Of a stretch of 5,685 nucleotides of DNA, positions 1 to 5,479 are shown one piece after another. The DNA lies in assembly GCA_027619675.1 (NCBI GenBank), contig JAQCHG010000147.1, positions 1 to 5,685 of the forward strand, read 5' to 3'. Positions within the stretch are counted from its first letter, which is position 1. Every line of letters starts with the position of its first letter. This stretch comes from Cyanobacteriota bacterium (GTDB taxonomy: Bacteria; Cyanobacteriota; Cyanobacteriia; Phormidesmidales; Phormidesmidaceae). A program made the translations under genes and the position numbers. The notes beneath the pieces were generated by a model, which saw nothing but the letters and a program-made list of their open reading frames with translations, did not search any database and was not told the origin of the DNA.

Positions 1-909
1 GGGGGTGGGGAGGCCCTGCTTCCAGGTGCGGAGCCAGTCTTCCCCCAGGGCAGCGATGGCGGCGGCTTCGAGCTTGGTCAAAATCGGCGGCAGTATCGTG
101 TCTGCCGTGGCCAAGAGGGGCAGGGTTTTCAAATGCTCATCAAAGTCGGAGGGGCGGGCCGCGCCGATGCTGAGGGTGTGGACCTGGGGATGGCGGAGGC
201 AAAACAGGTTGTTAAACACCATGGGGCTGAGGGGAGCGCAGAGATCCACCAGCTTTTGGGGCGGGTTGTAGAGGTGCCCCCCCTTATCCGACGGGCTGAT
301 GATAAATACCCCCATATCGTGGCGGGTGGCATCGGCGATCGCGGGCCAGTTGTCTTGGTTGATGTAGTACCAGTGCAGGTTCACATAGTCGAACTGGTCG
401 GTGGAGATCGCCGCCTGAATCACCGACGTCGGCGCGTGGGTCGAGAAACCAATGAAACGAACCCGCCCCTGCCGCTGAAACGCCTGTGCCACCGCCAAGC
501 AGCCACCGGGCCGCACCGTATAGTCCAGCAGCTCCGCTGTGTTGATGCCGTGGATGCCCAGGAGATCAATGGTCTCCAGCCCCACATTGTTGAGGGACTG
601 CTCTAGGTTGCGCTGAAACTCGCGGGGATCCGCCGTGGGGGACACCTTGGTTTGCACGATCAACTGCTCCCGAGGCAGTTGGGGCAAAATTTGCCCTAAC
701 TGCACCTCAGAGGTGCCATAGCCCCGCGCAGTTTCAATGTGGTTAATGCCCACCGCCAGGGCGCGGCGGATGGTGGCATTCAGATTCTCCTGGTTTTTGC
801 GGGGAATTTGATGCCGGGGGACATCCTGCCAAGAATGCTGGTAGCGCATTCCCCCACAGGAGAACACGGGCATTTGCAACTCAGTGCGGCCAAAGCGGCG
901 GTATTGCAT
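1..909 (-). CDS. Aldo/keto reductase, C-terminus cut off by window edge
   Basis: This is a predicted cytosolic NAD(P)H-dependent oxidoreductase of the aldo/keto reductase superfamily; its substrate is not known. The visible 303 residues begin with MQYRRFGRTEL, the usual AKR opening strand, followed by the FSCGGMRY turn. The catalytic tetrad can be placed: Tyr64 in ETARGYG (residues 59-65), Lys88 in VQTKV, and His120 in LLGIHGIN. The usual first Asp of the DTA motif is Glu59 here; I recall this as common in the cyanobacterial subgroup, but have not checked it. Later barrel segments include RFIGFSTHAP (151-160), YVNLHWYYIN (175-184) and FIISPSDKGG (202-211). The frame is still open at base 1, so the C-terminus is missing. 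ATG at 909-907 starts the AKR homology, but no Shine-Dalgarno sequence precedes it and there is no upstream in-frame start before rpiA ends. It follows rpiA by 55 bases and may be read from the same transcript. The family is certain; the function is not. Confidence 0.93.
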   Translation of the reverse strand, partial: MQYRRFGRTELQMPVFSCGGMRYQHSWQDVPRHQIPRKNQENLNATIRRALAVGINHIETARGYGTSEVQLGQILPQLPREQLIVQTKVSPTADPREFQRNLEQSLNNVGLETIDLLGIHGINTAELLDYTVRPGGCLAVAQAFQRQGRVRFIGFSTHAPTSVIQAAISTDQFDYVNLHWYYINQDNWPAIADATRHDMGVFIISPSDKGGHLYNPPQKLVDLCAPLSPMVFNNLFCLRHPQVHTLSIGAARPSDFDEHLKTLPLLATADTILPPILTKLEAAAIAALGEDWLRTWKQGLPTP

Positions 910-913
910 GGGG

Positions 914-954
914 CGGTTCGTGACGGTGCGGTACGCAGTGATTCTAACGAACCG
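914..954. repeat. Inverted repeat between rpiA and the aldo/keto reductase
   Basis: CGGTTCGT (914-921) and ACGAACCG (947-954) are perfect reverse complements separated by 25 bases. The loop holds a smaller TGCG/CGCA stem. In the minus-strand transcript the second arm ends about 4 bases before the reductase ATG, where no ribosome binding site is seen. There is no T-run, so it is not a typical intrinsic terminator; it could be an RNA structure affecting stability or translation. The role is inferred only from position. Confidence 0.45.
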
Positions 955-964
955 AGGGGTGGCC

Positions 965-1663
965 CTAGAGGCTCCGCACGGAGGCTGCACCGTCCTTGAC
1001 TTCGCCCACCAGCACTTCCGTCGCCACCCCAACGAACAGGCCGTTTTCCAACACACCAGGAATGTTGTTGATGGTTTGCTCCATGCCAGCGGGGTCTTCG
1101 ATCGCGGCAAATTTCACATCCAGCACCATGTTGCCCTGGTCGGTGATGACGGGGCCGTCTTTTTTGACCCCCATGCGCAGTTCCACCGTCCCCCCCATGG
1201 CCGTTAGGGCGCGGGTGACGGGGGCCACCGCCATGGGCAGCACCTCCACGGGCAGGGCAAAGGTGGTGCCCAGCTTGTCCACCAGTTTGGAGCTATCCAC
1301 CACCACGATGAATTTCTCGGCCAGGCCATCCACGATTTTTTCGCGGGTGTGGGCAGCGCCGCCCCCTTTGATCAGGTTGAATTGAGGGTCTACCTCGTCG
1401 GCCCCGTCGATGGCCAGGTGAATGGTGTCCACTTCGTCCAGGGTGGTGAGGGGAATGCCGTGCTGCTTGGCCAGCACCGAGGCTTGGAAGGAGGTGGGCA
1501 CCCCTTTGATGTCTTGGAGTTCACCGGACTTGAGGCGATCGCCAATGAACTGGATGGCAAAGGCGGTGGTGGACCCGGTACCCAACCCCACCACGGTGCC
1601 CGATTGCACCTGGGCGGCAGCCGCCCGTCCTACTTCCTGCTTCATCAGTTTTACCGGGTCCAT
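965..1663 (-). CDS. rpiA: Ribose-5-phosphate isomerase A
   Basis: RpiA interconverts ribose 5-phosphate and ribulose 5-phosphate, serving the Calvin cycle and pentose phosphate pathway in the cytosol. The protein has 232 residues, normal for the family, and appears complete. It shows the phosphate-binding loop GLGTGSTT (residues 26-33), the active-site DGADEVD (86-92) and [11 protein letters not shown] (99-109). Asp86, Asp89, Lys99 and Glu108 correspond, with a constant offset of five, to Asp81, Asp84, Lys94 and Glu103 of the E. coli enzyme. The ATG start is supported by AGGAG at 1675-1671, 7 bases upstream. The stop is TAG. The aldo/keto reductase follows by 55 bases on the same strand. Upstream is a repeat-rich, gene-free stretch in which I see no convincing -35/-10 pair. 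The assignment is secure. Confidence 0.98.
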   Translation of the reverse strand: MDPVKLMKQEVGRAAAAQVQSGTVVGLGTGSTTAFAIQFIGDRLKSGELQDIKGVPTSFQASVLAKQHGIPLTTLDEVDTIHLAIDGADEVDPQFNLIKGGGAAHTREKIVDGLAEKFIVVVDSSKLVDKLGTTFALPVEVLPMAVAPVTRALTAMGGTVELRMGVKKDGPVITDQGNMVLDVKFAAIEDPAGMEQTINNIPGVLENGLFVGVATEVLVGEVKDGAASVRSL

Positions 1664-1733
1664 AGGTCCTCTCCTGGGGCACTGCGCCTTTAACTCCGGT
1701 ATTTAGCATGACGGAAAGTGGGTTCTCTGCCTA

Positions 1734-1763
1734 GGGGCGGGCAGGGGGGGAGGGGATGAGGGG
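1734..1763 (+). other. G-tract cluster, possible G-quadruplex
   Basis: Within 30 bases of the plus strand there are five runs of at least three G: 1734-1737, 1739-1741, 1744-1750, 1752-1755 and 1760-1763, with loops of 1-4 bases. This meets the usual sequence criterion for an intramolecular G-quadruplex. It lies about 70-100 bases upstream of the rpiA ATG, on the template strand for rpiA. The general GC richness makes chance runs more likely, so any regulatory role is speculative. Confidence 0.4.
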
Positions 1764-1796
1764 AGGTGTGGCTTCAGGGCACTACCGAGAGCGACC

Positions 1797-1980
1797 GTCC
1801 ATTAAAAATGGACTCCCTAGGTCTCCGTATCCCGGCCTTCAGGGTCCGTTTCAACGGACGTCTGCTGTGAGCCAGGGAATTGATTCCCTGGCGGTTGAGA
1901 GGTAAGCCCGAGAGAAGCCGCTTAGCGTCTAGTGTTTTTCTCGAAGGGCGGGGTATGGGTGTGACGCCTTCCCCCGAAGG
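1797..1980. repeat. Composite multi-hairpin element, likely dispersed repeat
   Basis: Four hairpins lie in 184 bases. (1) GTCCATT (1797-1803) and AATGGAC (1807-1813). (2) GTCCGTT (1844-1850) and AACGGAC (1853-1859). (3) GCCAGGGAAT (1871-1880) and ATTCCCTGGC (1883-1892). (4) CCTTC (1967-1971) and GAAGG (1976-1980) with loop CCCC. The first two share a GTCC-N-TT...AA-N-GGAC pattern. Such spaced perfect palindromes, adjacent to a heptamer array, fit a dispersed REP- or MITE-like repeat, possibly related to the structured ends of IS200/IS605-type elements. My impression that similar stretches recur in filamentous cyanobacteria comes from memory, not from a search. No transposase gene is present. 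A structured leader RNA is the main alternative. Confidence 0.55.
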
Positions 1981-1997
1981 GTCCTGGGAAAAGCGGC

Positions 1998-2030
1998 AAT
2001 CCAAAATCCAAAATCCAAAATCCAAAATCC
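1998..2030. repeat. CCAAAAT heptamer tandem array (STRR-like)
   Basis: Four perfect CCAAAAT units occupy 2001-2028, with partial units AAT before and CC after. On the minus strand this reads as repeated ATTTTGG, giving meaningless FGFWILD-like peptides. Short tandemly repeated heptamers (STRR) are a known feature of filamentous cyanobacterial genomes. The array ends one base beyond the stop codon of the membrane-protein gene, so it lies in that transcript's 3' untranslated region or at its end. Confidence 0.85.
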
Positions 2031-2031
2031 C

Positions 2032-2445
2032 CTACCGCCGATCGCTTACCTCCAAACCATAGAGCGCCTTCACCGAGGGTTTGGCCAGGGTGATGATGGT
2101 GAACACCCCCAGGGCGGTGCCGATGGGCATGGACAGGCACTCGATGCAGGCCACGACGAAGCTGAGCCAGTAGCGGCGGCGGCGGCGCAGGCCACCGGCG
2201 GACAGCAGGGTGGCGATGCCAATGACAATGCAGCCCACCATAAACAGCGCCCCCATGCCGAGGAATAACCAGCCAAAAATCATGGAGGATATGGGGTCGC
2301 CATCGTCGAAGCTCTCTGGGGCGTAGATGGCAAACAGCCCCATGCCGATGTGGGGCAGGGCCAACAGGCTGGTGGCGAGGCTCAGGCCCCCCATGACGTA
2401 GTGGAGGGTGGAGAGGAGTTTGAGGGTTTGGCGATCGTCGCTCAT
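2032..2445 (-). CDS. Small multi-pass membrane protein of unknown function
   Basis: I do not recognise a named function. The 137-residue protein has a short polar N-terminus (MSDDRQTLKLLS), then hydrophobic stretches at about 16-42, 55-83 and 93-120. The first may be one long or two short segments, so three or four membrane passes are likely. An arginine cluster (Arg87-Arg91) lies between the second and third segments and probably faces the cytoplasm. The third segment contains ACIECLSMPIGTALGVFTI (99-117), which I recall from a widespread family of uncharacterised small bacterial membrane proteins. The C-terminus is short and charged. ATG at 2445-2443 is preceded by AGAGG 7 bases upstream (2457-2453). 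The stop is TAG. Neighbouring genes are too far away on both sides to imply an operon. Confidence 0.85.
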   Translation of the reverse strand: MSDDRQTLKLLSTLHYVMGGLSLATSLLALPHIGMGLFAIYAPESFDDGDPISSMIFGWLFLGMGALFMVGCIVIGIATLLSAGGLRRRRRYWLSFVVACIECLSMPIGTALGVFTIITLAKPSVKALYGLEVSDRR

Positions 2446-2486
2446 GGGGGTACCTCTGGGCGGTGGGTTGGGGCGATGGGGGTACC
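2444..2486. repeat. 11-bp direct repeat at and upstream of the membrane-protein start
   Basis: ATGGGGGTACC occurs at 2444-2454 and again at 2476-2486, 32 bases apart. The first copy covers part of the start codon and the spacer between it and the ribosome binding site of the membrane-protein gene. It may be a small local duplication or a pair of protein-binding sites; nothing further supports either. The rest of the 232-base gap up to 2677 shows only a short imperfect CAGGG/CCCTG stem near 2500. Confidence 0.5.
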
Positions 2487-2677
2487 TTCAGGATGACCCC
2501 AGGGGTTTCCCTGTGGCGGTCATATTCCCAGACAATTTTAGGTTTGGGGACGGGGGCGCAGGCTCCCTTTGGGGGGAACGCCTTGCGAGGTCAGCATGGC
2601 CGCGCCCGCTCCTGGCCCATAACCAAAGGCTGCAACCGCTGTGCAACCAGGACCTTAGCTGGAATTAATGACAGATC

Positions 2678-3586
2678 CTAGGATTGCAATGGATTGCTGT
2701 TGACCCCAAAGCGGGCCTGCAAAAACGCCGTAAACACCTGCACCTTCGTGGACAGGTGGCGATTGACCGGATACAGCACCCAAACCGATAGGGTCGGGGC
2801 AGCGTAGGCTGGCAGCACCTGCACCAACTGCCCCGCCGCCAACTCCGTCTCGATCAAAAACCGGGGCAGCAGGGTAATGCCCAACCCCTGCACCGCCGCC
2901 TGCCGCAGCGGTTCGCCATTGTTGGCGCAGAGGGGGCCGCTGACGGACACCCGGTGGCTGCCCTCCGGCCCTATCAGGGTCCAGGGGGTGGCGCTACTCA
3001 GGTGGCCGTAGGTCAAACAGGCGTGGTGGCTGAGGTCGTCGGGATGCTGGGGTGGGCCGTGGTGGGCCAAATAGGCCGGGGCCGCACAGAGGATCACCGG
3101 GGCGGGGCAGAGTTCGTGGGCGATCAGGCTGGGGCTGTCTGGCGGTTGGGCGATGCGGATGGTGATGTCAAAACCCTCTTCAATCGGGTCAATGAAGCGA
3201 TCGCTCAAACTCAGCTCCCCATGGAGATCGGGGTATTGCTGGAGGAAATCTGCGATCGCGGGGGCCAGGTGCAGGGTGCCAAAGGACATGGGGGCATTGA
3301 TGCGCAAATGGCCGCGCGGCTCCGTGTGCTGGCGGCTAACGGCCTGCTCCGCCTCCGCCATATCCGCCAAGATCGCCACACAGCGCTGGTAAAACGCCTG
3401 CCCAGTGGCGGTGGTGCTGACCTTGCGGGTGGTGCGGTGCAGCAATTGCACCTGGAGGTGGTCCTCCAGATTCAGCACCAGCTTATTCACCGCCGATCGC
3501 GACAGCCCCATCCGCCGCGCCGCCGCCGCAAACCCGCCGCATTCCACCACCTGGGTAAAGGCCCGCAGGCTTTCAAACTTGTCCAT
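2678..3586 (-). CDS. LysR-type transcriptional regulator, CrgA-like subgroup
   Basis: This is a DNA-binding regulator of 302 residues, the typical LysR length. The N-terminal winged helix-turn-helix covers about residues 1-60, with the recognition region GFAAAARRMGLSRSAVNKLV at 18-37 and the wing LLHRTTRKVSTTATG at 48-62. A linker helix follows (to about 88), then the periplasmic-binding-protein-like effector domain (about 91-292). That domain includes RINAPMSFGTLHLAP (95-109) and LSLSDRFIDPIEEGFDITIRIA (126-146 region), typical of the subgroup containing CrgA and related regulators. The ligand and target genes are unknown. ATG at 3586-3584 has GGAG 10 bases upstream. LysR regulators are often divergent from their target; here the hydrolase is 53 bases upstream on the same strand, so the two could share a transcript. 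The effector-domain wording resembles proteobacterial regulators, so acquisition by transfer is possible but unproven. Confidence 0.95.
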   Translation of the reverse strand: MDKFESLRAFTQVVECGGFAAAARRMGLSRSAVNKLVLNLEDHLQVQLLHRTTRKVSTTATGQAFYQRCVAILADMAEAEQAVSRQHTEPRGHLRINAPMSFGTLHLAPAIADFLQQYPDLHGELSLSDRFIDPIEEGFDITIRIAQPPDSPSLIAHELCPAPVILCAAPAYLAHHGPPQHPDDLSHHACLTYGHLSSATPWTLIGPEGSHRVSVSGPLCANNGEPLRQAAVQGLGITLLPRFLIETELAAGQLVQVLPAYAAPTLSVWVLYPVNRHLSTKVQVFTAFLQARFGVNSNPLQS

Positions 3587-3639
3587 CGCCCTGATTCTCC
3601 CCTACACCCAAGCGGTAGCCTCCCCCCGCCCCACCCATC

Positions 3640-4254
3640 CTAGGGGCAAGGCTCCGACCCGTCCCCTAAGGGGCGCGATAGGGCAGCGGCCACTGCCTCA
3701 AACACCCGGCGATCGCGCAGCATCAACGGGTGGGCCAGCGCCGGGATTTGCCCCATCTGCCCCACGGGCAGGCGGGAACTGTGGGCAGGCACAATCATCA
3801 GGTCGTAGGGGGTCCACAGGGAGGTAAATTGCACCCGCTGTAAATCCTCTAGGGTACTGTTGAGATCCCGTAAAAAGGCGCTGCCGGGGCGCATCTGTTT
3901 GACACCGGGGCGCTGGCGGGCATAGGCGGTCAGGGTGCCGTTGTGGGGTGAAGACAGGGTGATGAAGCGCTGCACCTTCAGCAGCCCCCCTAACCGTTGC
4001 AGGTAGTAGCGGCTAACGATGCCCCCCATGCTGAAGCCGAGCAGATCAAAGGGGCGATCGCTCAAATGGGCTTCCACGTATTCGCAAATTTGTAGCGCTA
4101 GCTGATCGAGCCCAATCTGACCTTTATTGGGCTTGAGGTCGAGACAATGGACGGCCCAGCCGCGATCGCGCAGATAGGTCGCGATCGGGTCAAATACCCG
4201 CTGGGTATCGCCAATCCCATGCACCAACAAAACCGAATTCCGAACGCAGGACAC
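3640..4254 (-). CDS. Lipase-like alpha/beta hydrolase
   Basis: This is a predicted serine hydrolase of 204 residues, resembling small lipases and esterases of the LipA/EstA (lipase class 2) type. The N-terminus gives the oxyanion-hole motif LLVHGIGD (9-16). The nucleophile elbow is GFSMGG (73-78) with Ser75. LSSPHNGT (100-107) is the usual strand after the elbow. Asp151 in WTPYDLMIVP and His175 in LAHPLML are the likely remaining triad residues. No signal peptide or membrane segment is seen, so a cytosolic location is likely. The first possible start is GTG at 4254-4252: an in-frame TGA lies two codons upstream and GAGG stands 7 bases before it. An ATG at 4261-4259 is out of frame. It precedes the LysR gene by 53 bases. 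The natural substrate cannot be told from sequence. Confidence 0.9.
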   Translation of the reverse strand: MSCVRNSVLLVHGIGDTQRVFDPIATYLRDRGWAVHCLDLKPNKGQIGLDQLALQICEYVEAHLSDRPFDLLGFSMGGIVSRYYLQRLGGLLKVQRFITLSSPHNGTLTAYARQRPGVKQMRPGSAFLRDLNSTLEDLQRVQFTSLWTPYDLMIVPAHSSRLPVGQMGQIPALAHPLMLRDRRVFEAVAAALSRPLGDGSEPCP

Positions 4255-4259
4255 GGCTC

Positions 4260-4272
4260 ATCCTCGGAGGAT
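4260..4272 (-). promoter_or_regulatory. Ribosome binding site of the hydrolase inside a short palindrome
   Basis: ATCCTC (4260-4265) and GAGGAT (4267-4272) form a near-perfect palindrome around one central base. On the minus strand the proximal arm supplies GAGG (4265-4262), 7 bases before the GTG start, which decides that start. The arms could pair only with a shortened stem, so occlusion of the binding site is conceivable but unproven. Confidence 0.5.
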
Positions 4273-4376
4273 ATTTACGCAACCTTTGATTATGAAGAAA
4301 GTCAATTTAGGATCGGCTCAGCGTCTTGGTTTTAATCTACTGCATGATGGTGGACTATTAAAGGATAGTGGGGTCT

Positions 4377-4389
4377 GATAAGCCTTATC
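4377..4389. repeat. GATAAG-C-CTTATC palindrome
   Basis: GATAAG (4377-4382) and CTTATC (4384-4389) are perfect complements around one base, followed by a further ATAAG at 4393. It sits about 125 bases upstream of the hydrolase start codon. Size and symmetry suit an operator for a dimeric regulator, possibly the neighbouring LysR protein, but this is only positional inference. Confidence 0.3.
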
Positions 4390-4449
4390 CAAATAAGATA
4401 TCCAGAGAATTTTCCTGGAAATAACCGAAAGCCACCATCTAAAAGGCTT

Positions 4450-4591
4450 CTAAGTAGCTAGGACTAATCAAACTTCATACCTGCCGCTGATTTCGACTCC
4501 GCTCAATCAGCTATACTCCTTGTCCAGCAAGGATTTGAGGGTTGAGCGGAGTCGAAACCCGTCTGCAAGATAATTGAGCTTACCTACTTAG
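4450..4591. repeat. Nested inverted-repeat element with 16-bp perfect arms
   Basis: The core is TTTCGACTCCGCTCAA (4491-4506) and its exact reverse complement TTGAGCGGAGTCGAAA (4542-4557); one G-T and one G-C pair extend it inward. The loop itself contains TCCTTG (4517-4522) and CAAGGA (4528-4533) around TCCAG. Outside, CTAAGTAG (4450-4457) and CTACTTAG (4584-4591) form a third, outer pair. The core word, with GAGCGGAGTCGAA, belongs to a palindromic sequence I recall as common in several bacterial phyla, so a REP-like dispersed element is likely. There is no T-run for intrinsic termination in either direction. The symmetry is seen; the element class is inferred. Confidence 0.65.
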
Positions 4592-4651
4592 CCACACATC
4601 ATGTCTTGAAAGGCTAACACCAAAATTAGAGACGCCTGTCTGACCATGTTA

Positions 4652-4665
4652 CCTTGCCAGCAAGG
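4652..4665. repeat. Second copy of the CCTTG...CAAGG hairpin
   Basis: CCTTG (4652-4656) and CAAGG (4661-4665) enclose CCAG. This nearly repeats the nested hairpin at 4518-4532 (CCTTG-TCCAG-CAAGG), differing by one loop base. The recurrence about 135 bases apart suggests related repeat fragments rather than chance. Confidence 0.45.
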
Positions 4666-4712
4666 AAAACTTCTGAAACCATTGACATGCTAAGAAGTTC
4701 CACAAAAATGGT

Positions 4713-4766
4713 GGTTTCTATAGTTTATCTGGTTTCTATAGTTTATCTGGTTTCTACAGTTTATCT
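4713..4766. repeat. Three tandem 18-bp repeats
   Basis: The unit GGTTTCTATAGTTTATCT occurs at 4713-4730 and 4731-4748 exactly, and at 4749-4766 with one T-to-C change. A fragment, TAGTTTATC, recurs at 4913-4921. There are no spacers, so it is not a CRISPR. The unit length is a multiple of three and leaves a plus-strand frame open from ATG 4708 to TAA 4770 (20 codons, repeating V-S-I/T-V-Y-L). There is no good ribosome binding site, so coding is doubtful. A tandem protein-binding site or replication slippage array is as likely. Confidence 0.85.
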
Positions 4767-4789
4767 ATAACTTGGGCATTGACTCAACG

Positions 4790-4854
4790 AATTCAGGGAA
4801 TTTCGGCATTTACTTCTGCATGTCGTGAAGCCTGACTTGAGATTTTCCTGAATT
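4790..4854. repeat. AATTCAGG/CCTGAATT inverted repeat
   Basis: AATTCAGG (4790-4797) pairs with CCTGAATT (4847-4854). Pairing continues inward through one G-T and two A-T pairs to about 11 bp, with a loop of roughly 42 bases. It lies about 80-140 bases beyond the stop of the cysteine-cluster gene. It could fold in the 3' part of that transcript, but a following T-run is missing. Confidence 0.4.
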
Positions 4855-4930
4855 TTCCAAGCTACGAAGCTATTCCACTAAAAACAATGATTCCAGAAGG
4901 GGCTTAGCACTCTAGTTTATCAGATTATTT

Positions 4931-5458
4931 CTAACTGAAACGAATATCCGATGACAATATTGCGTCATCTAACTGAGCAAAGGTTGGCTCGATTGGAACA
5001 TCTTTTAATATATCAATCGATTGATTGAAGTCTGGAGCAGATACAATATCTCCGTTCTCTGCAAATTGTATTTCATGAATCCATATGTCAAAGCGCTCCA
5101 AGTTGAGACGATATATTTCCTGAGAATTTGTCAGTACAAAATTCTTTTTGTACCAACAATTATAGGCATTATATGATTTACAGATATGAGGCTTTTGAGC
5201 GGTATTGTGCAGTTTGCATAGACAATTACTATCGTCAAGTGCACTGCATTTCACCCATTTAATCAAACCCCATGATCCATCTTCCCTAACGATTGCCTCT
5301 GTTCCTGGAAACAACAGCATATATCGCAAGTAATCCAAGTCCATGAAGTTATTCGGTGTATGACAGGGTATAAGCTGCATACGGCAACAGGGCGCGGGGC
5401 AACCAAAGCAGGGATTTGATTGCTGAAGCTCTGCGAAGTCAAACACTTTGCTTTGCAT
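4931..5458 (-). CDS. YkgJ-family cysteine-cluster protein (putative metal-binding)
   Basis: This 175-residue protein carries a cysteine pattern like the zinc/iron-chelating CxxCxxCC (YkgJ, UPF0153) family. The N-terminal cluster is CFGCPAPCC with Cys17, Cys20, Cys24 and Cys25, plus Cys32. A second group has Cys71, Cys79, Cys81, Cys93 and Cys101 in a KC...CLCKLHNTAQKPHIC...C layout. This matches the family's C..L...C.IY..RP..C segment. Other bacterial members are thought to bind a metal ion or cluster, but no biochemical role is settled. There is no signal peptide or membrane segment. The C-terminal part (about 115-170) is acidic and unlike anything I recognise. ATG at 5458-5456 is the only sensible start; the ribosome binding site is weak. 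An upstream frame ends 21 bases before it, suggesting one operon. Composition is markedly more AT-rich than the genes at 1-4254. Confidence 0.82.
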   Translation of the reverse strand: MQSKVFDFAELQQSNPCFGCPAPCCRMQLIPCHTPNNFMDLDYLRYMLLFPGTEAIVREDGSWGLIKWVKCSALDDSNCLCKLHNTAQKPHICKSYNAYNCWYKKNFVLTNSQEIYRLNLERFDIWIHEIQFAENGDIVSAPDFNQSIDILKDVPIEPTFAQLDDAILSSDIRFS

Positions 5459-5479
5459 AATGTTGAATTTCTTGAAGCA

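Larger units (their letters stand above)
1664..2031. other. Gene-free repeat-rich stretch upstream of rpiA
   Basis: This gap between the membrane-protein stop and the rpiA start holds, from the rpiA side outward, the rpiA ribosome binding site, a run of G-tracts, three perfect hairpins, a fourth short hairpin and a CCAAAAT array. Short open frames exist on both strands (for example minus 2025-1774 and plus 1880-2062), but they are translations of the palindromes and heptamers rather than plausible proteins. The rpiA promoter should lie here. A TGCTAAATA string about 45 bases upstream of the ATG resembles an extended -10, but no matching -35 is visible, so I do not call it. Confidence 0.7.
335..4169. 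repeat. Seven HIP1 octamers (GCGATCGC), none beyond 4169
   Basis: Perfect GCGATCGC copies start at 335, 1535, 3197, 3252, 3709, 4054 and 4162, all inside genes. This palindrome is strongly over-represented in many cyanobacterial genomes and is the main clue to the host group. Near-copies (CCGATCGC, for example around 2039 and 3494) also occur. The last 1.5 kb has no copy, coinciding with a drop in G+C. Confidence 0.9.
4255..4930. other. AT-rich gene-free stretch with hairpins and tandem repeat
   Basis: No open frame longer than a few dozen codons lies inside this 676-base interval on either strand, and none resembles a known protein. It contains the hydrolase ribosome binding site, a GATAAG palindrome, a 16-bp inverted repeat with a nested hairpin, a second copy of that nested hairpin, three 18-bp tandem repeats and an AATTCAGG inverted repeat. 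Sampled bases 4681-4740 hold 19 G+C of 60, against 45 of 60 at 1201-1260. No tRNA or transposase remnant was recognised. The hydrolase promoter should lie here, but I see no properly spaced -35/-10 pair. Confidence 0.7.

Noticed and set aside
133..606. Plus-strand open frame of 157 codons
   Set aside because: It lies antisense to the aldo/keto reductase, whose catalytic motifs are clear, so it is a shadow.
1664..1720. rpiA promoter with extended -10 TGCTAAATA
   Set aside because: No recognisable -35 at the right spacing, so it cannot be separated from chance.
1774..2062. Open frames on both strands across the gap upstream of rpiA
   Set aside because: They translate palindromes and the CCAAAAT array (FGFWILD and QSKIQNPKSKI-like peptides) and have no independent coding support.
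2954..3643. Plus-strand open frame of 229 codons
   Set aside because: It is antisense to the well-supported LysR gene, its protein resembles no family, and long antisense frames are expected in GC-rich genes.
4147..4335. Plus-strand 62-codon frame overlapping the hydrolase start
   Set aside because: About half lies antisense to the hydrolase and the rest is in AT-rich gap sequence; there is no recognisable protein.
4485..4560. tRNA-like T-arm (GGTTTCGACTCC)
   Set aside because: The resemblance arises from the perfect palindrome; no acceptor, D or anticodon arms can be built around it.
4713..4766. CRISPR array
   Set aside because: The repeats are directly adjacent with no spacers, only 18 bp long, and no cas gene is nearby.
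4791..4930. Intrinsic terminator after the cysteine-cluster gene
   Set aside because: The inverted repeat has a large loop and no T-run in the transcript direction.
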